Part shown: in pieces, positions 42,940-52,300 of the stretch
Position numbering within the stretch: the first letter of the stretch is position 1
Layout: every line of letters begins with the position of its first letter
Source of the DNA: Caulobacter sp.
GTDB lineage: Bacteria > Pseudomonadota > Alphaproteobacteria > Caulobacterales > Caulobacteraceae
Assembly (NCBI GenBank): GCA_017744495.1
Contig: JAGIBE010000133.1
Location: 6,998 to 70,997 of the forward strand
Direction of reading: 5' to 3'
DNA length: 64,000 nucleotides
Program-made: the position numbers and the translations under genes
The notes under the pieces: model-generated
The model's database searches: none
What the model was told of the DNA's origin: nothing
What the model saw: the letters and a program-made list of their open reading frames with translations, nothing else

Positions 42940-43839
42940 CTAGTTCTGAGGCGGGGTGGTCGGCGTCGGGACGGGCGCGGACGAGGTCGTCTTGCCTTGC
43001 GTGGCGGCCTTGCCTTCCGGCGAGGCGGGATCGGGCACGTTGACGTAGACGATCGTGTCGCCCTCGTAGCGGGGTTCCAGATAGTAGCCGTCGCAGCGGT
43101 AGTACGAGTGTCCATAGTACGGATACCCGCCGCATCCCGCCGGCAGCGAATAGTAGGCCGCGCCATAGTAGGGATAGGGCGTCAGGGCGGCTGCCGTCAC
43201 GGCCGCCGTCGCGCCGATCACCATCCCGGCCGCGATCGGGTGATAGAAGCCGTCGTCCCAACCACCCCAGCCGTCATCGATGTTGATGTTGGTGTTGTTG
43301 TTGATGTTGGTGTTGCGGTCGCCGCCGCCGATCGTGTTGTCGCCGCGATCGGGACGGTCCGCGCGCCGATCGTCGCGGCCGGCCTGCCGATCTCCCCGGC
43401 TGTCCGTCCGGCCGTCCTGGCGATCCGTCCGGCTGTCCTGGCGGCCGGACTGGCGATCGCCGCGCGCGCCGGCGTCGCCCCGGCCGCCGTCGGGTCGCGT
43501 GCCCGCCGAGGGCCTTGACCCCGCCCCGGCGCCGCCACTGGGCCGTTGCGCGGTCGAGCCGCCGCCCAGACCTCCGCCCGCGCCGGTGCTGGGACGACCG
43601 GCGGAGGGCCGGCTGAAGCTGCTGCTTCCGCCCGACGGACCCCGGTTGTAGCTGGATCGGCTGCTGCCGCCGAACGAGGAGCCGCCGCCTCCTCGGCTCA
43701 TGCTGCTCATGCCGCCGCCGCGCGCGCCGCCGCCTCGGCCGCCGCCGCCTCGACCCGCGTCGGCGGCGTCGACATAGATGATCATCGACGCGGCGACGCC
43801 GGCCGTGATCGCGATCACATGGGGGATGCGGACTTTCAT
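42940..43839 (-). CDS. Gly/Ser/Arg-rich exported protein of unknown function
   Basis: 299 aa from the ATG at 43839, overlapping the DUF2092 stop (ATGA). An N-terminal signal or anchor segment (IPHVIAITAGVAASMIIYVDAADA) leads into about 65 residues of Gly/Ser/Arg repeats (RGGGGRGGGARGGGMSSMSRGGGG), then an Arg/Asp-rich region (GDRQSGRQDSRTDRQDGRTD) and an Asn repeat (NTNINNNTNINI). A Tyr-rich C-terminal domain with a hydrophobic stretch (YYSLPAGCGGYPYYGHSYYRCDGYYL; GDTIVYVNV) follows. Low-complexity charged regions suggest a flexible cell-wall or membrane-associated protein. I do not recognise a function. It is the last gene of the DUF1254 -> DUF2092 operon. Confidence 0.8.
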   Translation of the reverse strand: MKVRIPHVIAITAGVAASMIIYVDAADAGRGGGGRGGGARGGGMSSMSRGGGGSSFGGSSRSSYNRGPSGGSSSFSRPSAGRPSTGAGGGLGGGSTAQRPSGGAGAGSRPSAGTRPDGGRGDAGARGDRQSGRQDSRTDRQDGRTDSRGDRQAGRDDRRADRPDRGDNTIGGGDRNTNINNNTNINIDDGWGGWDDGFYHPIAAGMVIGATAAVTAAALTPYPYYGAAYYSLPAGCGGYPYYGHSYYRCDGYYLEPRYEGDTIVYVNVPDPASPEGKAATQGKTTSSAPVPTPTTPPQN

Positions 43840-44675
43840 GGCTTGCTCCCGGTCTCGGTGTTGGTCTCGAGCGTACTCATCCGGATGGACTTGGCGTTCG
43901 GCCCGGGTTTGAAGGTGAAGGTGTCGGCCGGGAACGTGGGGTTCAGGGTCCAGGCCAGGCGCGCCATGTAGGCGGGCTGCTCGGTCTGGGACCGGTCGAT
44001 GATCAGCAGCTTGCGCGGCAGCGGGCGGTCGCCCTGCTCGATCCACACCGACCAGTCCACGTCGCCCTGACGGAAGGCGTACTGGTTCGTCAGGACCCCG
44101 TCGATCGTGGCCGGCCCAACCAGGAAGCCGCTGCTCAGGTCCTCGGACCGCCGGCTCTTGGTGTCGTTCCAGCGGAACAGGTCTTCCAACGGCAGGGCCA
44201 GGCCGAACTGATCCCACAGGACGTCCAGCGTCTTCAGGATGGTCTCGGGCGCGTCGACCTTGGCGTAGAAGTCATGCTTGGGCGAGAACACCGTGAAGCT
44301 CTTGCCGTCGTAGTAGAAGCTTCGCGTCTTCATGTCGGTGACGACGTCGATGACGAAGCCGTTCGGACGGCGGACCTTGTAGTGGGCCGAACCGTCGATC
44401 TGCACGCGCTGGCCGATCTCGGTGACGATGTCGAGCGTGGTCTGGGTCTTGATCTCGAAGGTCGTCAGCGTGCCGAGATAGGCGCTCATCCGCTCCAGCG
44501 CCTGGCGGGCGGCGGGATCTACCGTCGGCGTCGGCGGGCCCGTGTCCGGGGTCGTCGCCGGAGCCGTCGCGGGCGCGGCCGTGGGTTTCGACGCCGTCTG
44601 CGCTGTGCTCAGAGAGGGAAGAGCCGCCGCCGCGACGCTCAGGACGCAGCAGGCGACGAGGGGCAGTGGTCTCAC
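43836..44675 (-). CDS. DUF2092 family periplasmic protein
   Basis: 279 aa with a GTG start overlapping the DUF1254 stop by 4 nt. A signal peptide (VACCVLSVAAAALPSLSTAQ) and a Pro/Ala-rich linker lead to the DUF2092 core: ALERMSAYLGTLTTFEIKTQTTLDIV, RRPNGFVIDVVTD, FYYDGKSFTVFSPKHDFYAKVDAP and DVDWSVWIEQGDRPLPRKLLI. The fold is LolA/LppX-like by family, which suggests binding of a lipid or other hydrophobic ligand; no function has been shown. It is tightly coupled to both neighbours, so the three products probably act together in the envelope. Confidence 0.85.
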   Translation of the reverse strand: MRPLPLVACCVLSVAAAALPSLSTAQTASKPTAAPATAPATTPDTGPPTPTVDPAARQALERMSAYLGTLTTFEIKTQTTLDIVTEIGQRVQIDGSAHYKVRRPNGFVIDVVTDMKTRSFYYDGKSFTVFSPKHDFYAKVDAPETILKTLDVLWDQFGLALPLEDLFRWNDTKSRRSEDLSSGFLVGPATIDGVLTNQYAFRQGDVDWSVWIEQGDRPLPRKLLIIDRSQTEQPAYMARLAWTLNPTFPADTFTFKPGPNAKSIRMSTLETNTETGSKP

Positions 44676-46036
44676 GGCGGAGTCCTCCTGTTGGACTTAT
44701 GACTTTCGGACGACGGCAAGCCCGCTCCGGGCTCTTCCATGTCCAGGTCCACGACCTCGATCGGCGGCATGCGCCAGTCGCCCGACAGGGCCTCGGGCCG
44801 GGCGGCGTAGAGCCGCATGACCAGGCACATCTCGCCGCTGGGCGCGGGCAGCCAGTTGCCCAGGTCGTCGGAGGGCGGCGGGCGGTCGTGGATGATCAAG
44901 CTCAGCGCGCCGTCGTCGTCGGGGCTCAGGTCGTCGCGGTCGCCGATCCCGTGTCGCCTGTCCCCCGAGGCGGTCGGCCGAGTGTAGAGACGCCAGAAGC
45001 CCCGCACCGGCGGCAGGCCGTCCAGCGGGAAGCGCAGGCGCGAGCCGCGACCGCCGCGCAGCGGACGACCGTGGCCGTCGTGCTCGCAGATCAGGGTCAG
45101 CAGCTCGTCGCGCGCGGGGGCGCCGAGGCTGGAATAGGCGCGGCCGGCCTGGGCCAGCGACGCGCCGGAGTCGTCGTGCTGCGGCACGGCCACCGCGTGC
45201 CACCCGACGCCCCGGCCTTCCGAGATCGCGGCGGTGGCCGCCCGGATCGCCGCGAGGCCGTCGGCGAAGCCCAGCTCCATCGCCTCGGCCAGGTCCGGCG
45301 ACCAGGCGGCGGCGGGCGGCGGCCCGTCCAGGTCGCGGCGGAACTGGTCGATCAGCGGCCGCACCGACCGCTCGAAACCGGTCGGCGCGCGGTCGAGCAC
45401 GGAGTCCAGGCGATGGAAGAACACGGCCGGTCCCAGCTCGATCACCTGACGCAGGCTGGACACCGCCGGCGGCTCGAGGTTGGTGACGTGGTCGGTGCGG
45501 TGGTCGAGCCGCCGCCCCAGCGAGCTGATGTGCTGGTTGCGGGCGATGGTCTCGGCCTCGGGGCGGTCCAGAAGCGAGTGGGCATGGATGCGGCTGATCG
45601 CCCAGCAGGCGTCGCTGGGGGCGCGGCGGGCCAGGTGGCTATGCGGGACCTCGCCGTTCCAGCGCGGACCGACCACGCAGACGTCCACACCGTCGTCGTT
45701 GTCGGTGCGGGTCCCCAGGCTGGCGAACGGCTCGCCGGCGGTGTCGATCAGGGTGAGGTCGAAATGGCGGCCGTGGGTGTGCGGCAGGTGCAGCACCACG
45801 GGCCCGTCGGTCAGGTCGATCCAGGCGCTGGCGATGACCACGCAGGCATCGTCCTCCAGCAGCCCCGGCGCCAGGTCCGCGCCGTCCGGCGGCAGCAGGT
45901 GGAATTGCTGCAGCGCCACGGGATGGACCCTGCGCACCGCGTCGACCAGGAACAGAGGGAAGCACAGCGAAAACACGTTGGCCGCGATGGCGCGGGTCGT
46001 GTTCTGGCCTCGTGGCTTGAAGATCTGTTTGGTCAC
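44672..46036 (-). CDS. DUF1254/DUF1214 domain protein
   Basis: 454 aa with a GTG start preceded by GGAGG. The N-terminal DUF1254 region shows SAWIDLTDGPVVLHLPHTHGRHFDLTLIDTAGEPFASLGTRT. The C-terminal DUF1214 region shows RGFWRLYTRP, HGIGDRDDL, DGALSLIIHD and GNWLPAPSGEMCLVMRLY. Both are well conserved, and the pairing in one chain is usual. The biochemical function is not established. Most homologues carry a signal peptide; here none is obvious, so the protein may be cytosolic or the start may lie further upstream. It is the first gene of a three-gene operon and lies 84 bp after the NarL-type regulator gene, also minus strand. Confidence 0.85.
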   Translation of the reverse strand: MTKQIFKPRGQNTTRAIAANVFSLCFPLFLVDAVRRVHPVALQQFHLLPPDGADLAPGLLEDDACVVIASAWIDLTDGPVVLHLPHTHGRHFDLTLIDTAGEPFASLGTRTDNDDGVDVCVVGPRWNGEVPHSHLARRAPSDACWAISRIHAHSLLDRPEAETIARNQHISSLGRRLDHRTDHVTNLEPPAVSSLRQVIELGPAVFFHRLDSVLDRAPTGFERSVRPLIDQFRRDLDGPPPAAAWSPDLAEAMELGFADGLAAIRAATAAISEGRGVGWHAVAVPQHDDSGASLAQAGRAYSSLGAPARDELLTLICEHDGHGRPLRGGRGSRLRFPLDGLPPVRGFWRLYTRPTASGDRRHGIGDRDDLSPDDDGALSLIIHDRPPPSDDLGNWLPAPSGEMCLVMRLYAARPEALSGDWRMPPIEVVDLDMEEPGAGLPSSESHKSNRRTPP

Positions 46037-46084
46037 CGATCGCCTCCGGACACACGGAGTGTTTCGGGATCACGGCGAGGGCGA

Positions 46085-46120
46085 TATCAGGCCGAACCCG
46101 GAGGCGACGGAGGCGGCCAC
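46085..46120. promoter_or_regulatory. Weak half-matches to the palindromic motif upstream of the DUF1254 gene
   Basis: TATCAGG (46085-46091) and AGGCGGCCACC (46110-46120, continuing into TAG) match parts of the TCAGGY-N4-ACCTGA motif 50-85 bp upstream of the DUF1254 start. Neither is a full site. Confidence 0.3.
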
Positions 46121-46756
46121 CTAGGCTTGGATCATCTTGTGCTTTATCGCGAAGCGCACGAAAGCCGCCGCGGTTCGCACCCCCGCCTTGCGCATCCCCG
46201 CCGCCCGATGGCTCTCCACGGTCTTGATGGAGATCTTCAGCTGGCGGGCGATCTCCTTGTTGACCTTGCCCTCGGCGATCAGCTGAGCAACCTCCAGCTC
46301 GCGGGTGGTGAAGCTTTCCAGTCTCGATTTCTTGCGTTCGTTCAGCGCGGCGTAGAGCAAGAGCTCCGAAACCGGCGACGAGAAGTACAGCCGGTTGACG
46401 TGCAGGGCCGAGATCGCGCCCTCCAGGTTCGTCCCGGTGTCGGACTTCAGCACATAGCCTCGGGCGCCCGCCGCCAGGGCGCTGCTGACGGTCTCGTCGT
46501 CGTCGTGCATCGTGAACAGCAGGACCCGGATCTTGGGACATTCCTTCCGCAGGAGCCGGGTCAGGGCCACGCCGTTCAGGATCGGCAGCGAGACGTCCAG
46601 AATGGCGACGTCGGGCTTTTCCTGAAGCGCCAGGTCGTAGGCCTGCTGTCCGTCGGACGCCTCGGCGCAGACCATCCAGCCCGGATGGTCCTCGATGACG
46701 TTTCGAACCCCTCGACGGACCAGCTCGTGGTCGTCGGCGATCAAGATACGCAGCAT
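46121..46756 (-). CDS. NarL/FixJ-type response regulator
   Basis: 211 aa, GGGAGG before the ATG. The receiver has ADDH, phospho-acceptor D54 (VAILDVSLP), the Thr switch in LLFTMHDD, and the Lys in GYVLKSDTG. The C-terminal LuxR-type HTH is FTTRELEVAQLIAEGKVNKEIARQLKISIKTVESHR. The expected partner is the HisKA_3 kinase at 41946-42833. A recurring TCAGGY-N4-ACCTGA palindrome upstream of porin, lipoprotein and small secreted protein genes around it is a candidate binding site; NarL-type regulators do bind short inverted repeats. Confidence 0.92.
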   Translation of the reverse strand: MLRILIADDHELVRRGVRNVIEDHPGWMVCAEASDGQQAYDLALQEKPDVAILDVSLPILNGVALTRLLRKECPKIRVLLFTMHDDDETVSSALAAGARGYVLKSDTGTNLEGAISALHVNRLYFSSPVSELLLYAALNERKKSRLESFTTRELEVAQLIAEGKVNKEIARQLKISIKTVESHRAAGMRKAGVRTAAAFVRFAIKHKMIQA

Positions 46757-47087
46757 TCACGCCCCTCCCTGTGGACACACGCCGCGCTCGGCCGGAGCCT
46801 TGCGCGACTGTCGGCAGGCCACGAGGCAGGATGGGGGCAGGCCCGCTCACGCGACCGCCTTCGCGAAACCTCGCCCCTCAACGCCCCTCAACGCCAACTC
46901 GGACTAGGACGAGGGTTTCACCTGGATCGATCATCCCTTCGCTCAAGGGACAGCCCCCGCCCGAACAGCGCCCGACTGTTCGTTTCAACACGAGGAACAG
47001 ACACCCGAAGGCCACGAAGCGCCATCCGCATAAACCTCCAGTGTATCTCAGGCATTCACCTAGGAGGCTTGGGGGTCCGAGCGGCGC
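46757..47087. promoter_or_regulatory. 331-bp divergent promoter region
   Basis: Between the NarL-type regulator (minus) and a small secreted protein (plus). It holds motif copy 4 (47047-47065) and a weaker match AGGGTTTCACCTG at 46912-46924. ORFs here (46771..47091, 46878..47099) have no protein-like features. Confidence 0.5.
47047..47065. promoter_or_regulatory. Palindromic motif, copy 4 (upstream of small secreted protein)
   Basis: CTCAGGCATTCACCTAGGA on the plus strand, 23 bp upstream of the start at 47088. The left arm and ACCT match the motif; the final GA is changed to AG. Confidence 0.5.
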
Positions 47088-47498
47088 ATGATGCGTCAAA
47101 CCCGGAGGTTCTCGATGCTGTCGGCCGCCCTGCTTCTCGCCCTTGCGGCGTCCGGTTTCGCGGCCCCCGCGCCCGCCGGTGACGCCTGGATCCTGCGTTG
47201 CCGGACGGACAGCGCGACCCAGGCCACGCGGACCTTCCGCGTCGCGCCCAAGGTGCTGCAGGAGCAGCGGGCGACCGACAAGACGTTCGGGCCAAACCTA
47301 TGTGAGACCTTCGCCTGCAAGGTCGATCGCGACAAGCTGGAGGGCCAGATCTCGTCAGCGTCGCTGATCCTGACCCTGCGGATCGACCGGGCCACCGGCC
47401 AGGGCTCGTGGAGCACGGTCGGCGCCTCGGGCCTGAAGCAGACCAGCGGCCCCTGCGACGCCAAACGCGAACCGCCGGCCCCGAAGAAGTCGGGGTGA
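47088..47498 (+). CDS. Small secreted protein of unknown function
   Basis: 136 aa with a clear signal peptide (MLSAALLLALAASGFAAPAPA). The mature part is about 105 residues with four Cys (WILRCRT, NLCETFACKV, GPCDAK), which could form two disulfides in the periplasm, and a charged Pro-rich tail (REPPAPKKSG). No family recognised. It is divergent from the NarL-type regulator and has a copy of the palindromic motif just upstream, so it may belong to the same regulon. Confidence 0.75.
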   Translation: MMRQTRRFSMLSAALLLALAASGFAAPAPAGDAWILRCRTDSATQATRTFRVAPKVLQEQRATDKTFGPNLCETFACKVDRDKLEGQISSASLILTLRIDRATGQGSWSTVGASGLKQTSGPCDAKREPPAPKKSG

Positions 47499-47550
47499 GG
47501 CCCCTTAGGTATCGAGGCCCGCCGCCCGGAAGATCCCCAGCGGCGCCGGG

Positions 47551-49185
47551 CTAGCTAAAGGCCCGGCGTCCACGCTCGACCGACATGCGGTGGCTGTCGG
47601 CCACCGTCAGGTCGCGGGCCTTGATCGTCCGCATGAACAGCCACTCGCCCGTCACCCGCCGGGGCGTGATGTCGATCATCATATAGCCGCGCCGGCTGGT
47701 GTCGGCCCATTTCAGCTCGGGATTGGCGGCGACGAATCCTTGAGCCACCACCTTGGGGTCCGCCCCGAAGTCGCCCTCGGCGCCGCCCGAGGTGACGCTG
47801 TGGCCGGCGAACTCGACGCCGGCGGGACGGCCGTCCTGGCTGAGCGCATAGGCCCAGGCGTTGTGGCTGTCGCCCGAGAGCATCACCAGGTCGGCGTCGG
47901 CCGCCTGGGCGGAGTTCAGCAAGCGCGTGCGGGCGGCGGGATAACCGTCCCAGCGGTCCATCCACATCGGCAGGCCCAGCGCCGCGGCGCGGATGTTGTT
48001 GCGATAGCCAGCGACCTTCTTCTCCGAGACCTCGGGGCGCAGCCAGCTCACGGCGTCCTTGGGCATCACCGTGCGGCCCAGGATGGTGCCCATCCCGACC
48101 AGCTGCCAGGCGGTGGAGCGGGCGTTGGCCTTCAACTCGTGCGCCAACCAGCTTTCCTGGGTCGAGCCCAGCATGGTCGCCGAAGGGTCCTGCCAAGGCC
48201 CGTCGCGGAAGGCCTTCAGGGCGGCGTCGGGGTCCGAGGCGCGGAAGGCGGCGCCGATGTCGGCCTGCTTCGTGCGGCCCAGCAGGCGCGACTCCGTGCG
48301 GTAGAGGGTGGCCAGGGCGCCGATCGGATAGGCTTTCCACGGCTCGTCCGACACCGGCATCCACTCGCGATAGACCTGCACGGCGGCGGCGCGGCGGATG
48401 TTCCAGTCGCCTTCGGCGGCCGGTTGGTGGTTCTGCGCCCCGCCCTCCCAGCTGTCGTTGGCCGACTCGTGGTCGTCCCAGAAGGCCACCATCGGCGCTG
48501 TCTGGTGCAGGCGCCGCAGGTCGGGATCGGCGCGATAGCAGGCGTAGCGCAGGCGATAGTCCTGGATCGTCAGGATCTCGTTGGCCGGCTGCAACTGCTC
48601 GGCGCGCCCGGGCGCCCAGTCCTCGGCATGGATCGAGGCCGGACCGTATTCGTAGATGTAGTCGCCGGTGTGCAGCCACAGGTCCAGGTCGGGGCGGGCG
48701 GCGGCGTGGCCATAGGCGTTGAACAGGCCGGTTGGCAGGTTCGAGCACGAGAATACCGCCAGCTTGAACCGCGGGACCTCGCCCATCGGCAGGGTCTTGG
48801 TGCGGCCGACCGGCGACTTGCTCCCATCCGGCGCGACGAAGCGGTACCAGTAGACGGTCCCCGGCTTGAGCCCATCGACCGTGATCTTGGCGGTCCAGTC
48901 GCGATAGGCCCCGGTGCGCACGACGCCTCCGGCCACGACCTTGGCGAAGTCGGGATCGAGCGCCAGTTCGACATCCAGCCGGACGGTGCTGTCGCCGCTC
49001 GTCGGCACGTAACGCGTCCACAGCAGCATGACGTCCGGCCCCGGCTCGCCGCTCGCTACGCTGTGGGTGAAGCCCGTCGCGCCCAGCATCTCGGCGGCCA
49101 GGCTCCGGCCGGCCGAAAGGCTCAGCGCGCCCAGCCCCAGACCAGCGCCCAGGACGAAGCTGCGACGATCGATGTTCAGGACCAC
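47551..49185 (-). CDS. phoD: PhoD-family alkaline phosphatase (Tat-exported)
   Basis: 544 aa with a GTG start preceded by GGAGG. A twin-arginine signal (DRRSFVLGAGLGLGALSLSAG) is followed by the PhoD N-terminal domain (GFTHSVASGEPGPDVMLLWTRY) and metallophosphatase core (FSCSNLPTGLFNAYGHAA, LHTGDYIYEYG, FWDDHESANDSWEGG, LSGDSHNAWAY). These carry the Fe/Ca ligands of the family. It cleaves phosphate from mono- and diesters in the periplasm. The gene lies 118 bp after TBDR3, which has its own FecI/FecR pair. This suggests a joint system in which the receptor imports or senses an organophosphate, though no Pho box is visible. Confidence 0.92.
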   Translation of the reverse strand: MVLNIDRRSFVLGAGLGLGALSLSAGRSLAAEMLGATGFTHSVASGEPGPDVMLLWTRYVPTSGDSTVRLDVELALDPDFAKVVAGGVVRTGAYRDWTAKITVDGLKPGTVYWYRFVAPDGSKSPVGRTKTLPMGEVPRFKLAVFSCSNLPTGLFNAYGHAAARPDLDLWLHTGDYIYEYGPASIHAEDWAPGRAEQLQPANEILTIQDYRLRYACYRADPDLRRLHQTAPMVAFWDDHESANDSWEGGAQNHQPAAEGDWNIRRAAAVQVYREWMPVSDEPWKAYPIGALATLYRTESRLLGRTKQADIGAAFRASDPDAALKAFRDGPWQDPSATMLGSTQESWLAHELKANARSTAWQLVGMGTILGRTVMPKDAVSWLRPEVSEKKVAGYRNNIRAAALGLPMWMDRWDGYPAARTRLLNSAQAADADLVMLSGDSHNAWAYALSQDGRPAGVEFAGHSVTSGGAEGDFGADPKVVAQGFVAANPELKWADTSRRGYMMIDITPRRVTGEWLFMRTIKARDLTVADSHRMSVERGRRAFS

Positions 49186-49223
49186 GACGGGCCTCCGGGG
49201 CTGACTTTTGGGGAGAAGAAGGC

Positions 49224-49254
49224 GGCCGCGCGCACCGCTCTCGGGCGCGCGGCC
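49224..49254 (-). terminator. GC hairpin between TBDR3 and phoD
   Basis: GGCCGCGCGC (49224-49233) pairs perfectly with GCGCGCGGCC (49245-49254). On the minus strand it is followed by GCCTTCTTCTCC, only partly T-rich. It is either a weak terminator, which would lower phoD relative to the receptor, or an mRNA stabiliser. Confidence 0.55.
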
Positions 49255-49303
49255 AGTCTGGGTCGGCGGCAGGGGAACACCGCCGATCCAGGGCGCGGGA
49301 GGG

Positions 49304-52300
49304 CTAGAAAACGCCCTTGATCCCGACGTTCCACATCGAGCCGTAGATGCTGTACTGCTGCACCCGGTCGCGAATGTTGGAGTAGATGACGTCCGGCGCG
49401 TTGAAGATGTTGCGGCCGGCCAGCATCACCTCGAAGCGGCTGTCGATCTTGTAGCTGGCGCTGATGTTCCAGAGCTGGCGGGCGTCATGGTACAGGACGC
49501 CGTTCGGCGAGGTCGTGGGCGTGGCGCTGAGGGCGCTGGTGCGATACTTGCCCTGGGCGTTGCCGGTCAGCTGGAAGTCGAACTTGCCGTAGCTGTAGCG
49601 CAGCCCCCAGTTGGCGGCCGTCTTGGGCATGTTCACCCGGATACCGTCAGGGTCGATCAGGGTGACCGAGCCACGTAGGCCAAGACCCCGCAGCGCGCCC
49701 GGCAGGAAGGTCATCTGCTGGTCGTATTCCAGCGTCACGCCCCGGTTGATGCTCACGCCCGGCAGGTTCGTGGCGCTGCGATAGCGGTAGCCGGGGTAGT
49801 CGTCGGGGCTGTAGCCGACCTGGGTCGGGTCGGAGAACTCGTAGCCGGTCACCTGCATGTCCTTGACCTCCAGCTGGTAGGCCGACACGCCGACGACGCC
49901 CGACGGTTCGAGGTAGTACTGCAAGCTGGCGAAGTACTTGGTCGAGTGCTCGGGCTTCAGCAGCGGGTTGGGGACGGTGACGATCTGGTTGGTGTCGTCG
50001 ACCGCGACCACGCCGCCGAGATTGCCGTAGTCGGGACGCAGGATCGACTGGCTGAAGGCCAGTTGGCCGACCAGCTTCTTGGTGAAGTCGTACTTCGCGC
50101 CCCCGCTCCAGAACCAGTCGTCGTACTCGCCGTGGCGGGTCGTGTAGGTTCCGTTGCGATACTGGTAGAGCAGGCCTTCGACGGTGCTGGTCGACAGGCC
50201 GGCGGCCGTGACGTCCTTGGCCGGACGGATGTCGGCGATGCGGGCGTCGGTCTTGGTCTTTTCATAGCGCAGACCCAGGTCGAACTGCGCCTTGCCGACA
50301 CGCGGCTGCATCTCGAAATAGGCGGCGTTGACCTCCTCGCCCACCTTCTTGTTGTTGTCGAGCCGGCGCTTCAGATTGCCCACGGTGTCCGGCACGAAGT
50401 AGTCCGGATGCTCCCTGTAGATGTCGTAGACGGCGTAGTTGCTGTCGGCGCGCCAATCCTGGGCGTTCAGGTTGCCCGCATCGAAGCCCTGGATGTGGAA
50501 GTTGTAGTTCCGGGTCCAGGGGATGACGGCCTCGGGGGCCTTCTGGGTCAGGTCGTGGGTCGGGCCGACGTACTGGAACTGCTGGTACGAGCCCTCGTTG
50601 GTCTTCCAGACGTTGGTCCGGTATGTGGCGCCGGCCAGGACCTTCAGCTGCACCGCGCCGAGATCCAGCTTCTTCTTCAAGTCGAAGTTCAGGCCGTACA
50701 TCTGGTTCTGGGCGTCGGACTCGGCGGTGCGGATGTTGTTGCCGATGTCGTCGTCGCGGTTGAAATTGGTCGGGTCGCTCCACGACCGGCCGGCGGTCTG
50801 CTGCAGCAGCCATTCGTTGGAGTCCATGGACGCACGATCCAGCGTGAAGCCGATGCGGGTCAGATAGCTGTCCGTGCGCTGGAAGAAGCCCTTGGAATTG
50901 TCGCGGAAATTGAACTGCGAGCTGGAATAGCTGCCGCGCAGCAGGGCCTCCCAGGTGTCGCCGCGATATTCCAGCTTGGGCGCGAACAGCCACGACGGCG
51001 TGCCGGCGTAGCGGTGCGAATACTGGGTGTGCAGGCGGGTGTTCGTCCCGTTCGGATTGACCACGATGTGGGTCGGCGTCGAGTCCGCCGTCGCCTGGGT
51101 GGCGGTGGCCGTGCCGAAGATCAGGTAGGTGTACTGGTTGAAGTACTCGACGTCGTAGAACGAGTAGGTGCTGCGCAAGGACAGCGCCCATTGGTCGTTG
51201 ATCTTGAAGTCGACGCTGAGGTTGGCGGCCTGCCGGTGGGTCAGCTTCGGACCCGGACGCCACATCACCTGGTAGGGCAGCACCCGGCCGTTGGCGAGGT
51301 AGGACCAGTCGGTCTGGATGCGGTCCTGCTCGACATAGTTGGCGTTGTAGCTGGCGTTGAACGCCACGCCGAGGCGGCCTTCCAGGAAGACGTCGGCATA
51401 GCCAACCTGGGCCGACGGATAGATGGTCGCGTGCTTCTCGTCGTCCGGCAGGTACTTGCGCGCCAGGCTGGAGTCCGAAGTGGCCACGCCGCCCAGCTGG
51501 AAGCGCAGCAGCCGGCTGCTGCGCTGGAAGGCGTACTTGCTGCGCATGTTGATGGAGCCGCCGGGGGCGTCGGCGTCCATGCTGGCCTGCAGGGTGTTGT
51601 TCAGCTCGATGGAGTCGATGCCGGTGATCGACATCTGCTCGAACGAGTTCTGGCGGCCGTTATTGTTGTTCGAGGTCGCCGTCGCCATGCGGGCGCCGTC
51701 GGTGGTGAAGGTCGAGTACTTGGGGTCCAGGCCGCCGATCCGGACGGCGGTGGCGTCGACCTCGGTGTAGTCCAGCGACAGGCCGGGCATGTTCTTCATG
51801 AACTCGCCGACGTCGCCCATGGTCAGGGCGCCGAAGTTGTCGGCGGCGACGACGTTCTTGGCGTTGGTCGAGGCGCGGCGTTCCATGATCGCGGCGGCCT
51901 GGCCTTCGCGCTTGGCCGCGACGGTGATCGCCTCCACCTCGCTGTCCCGCGCGGCGTAGGACTGCGGACGCAGCTCGAAAGCCACCGTGGCCGTCTGACC
52001 CGCGGCGACGCTGGCCACGGCCCGGGTCTCTTCCAGGCCCGTGTACTTGACCACGATGGTGACGTCGCCCGCCGGCACGTTGGTCAGCCGAAAGTCGCCG
52101 CCGTCCTCGGAGAAGGCGACGATGTTCGTGCCCTCGACCCGGATCTCGGCGTTGCGGACATATTCGCCGGTCGCGGTGTTGAGGATGCGGCCGCGCACGC
52201 CGCCGACGCCCTGGGCCGGGTTGTCGGACGCGCCCTGGAGCGTCGACTTCAGGGTGATGATCTGGCCGTCGTCGGAGTCGATGCGCAGCGGCGTGCCGGC

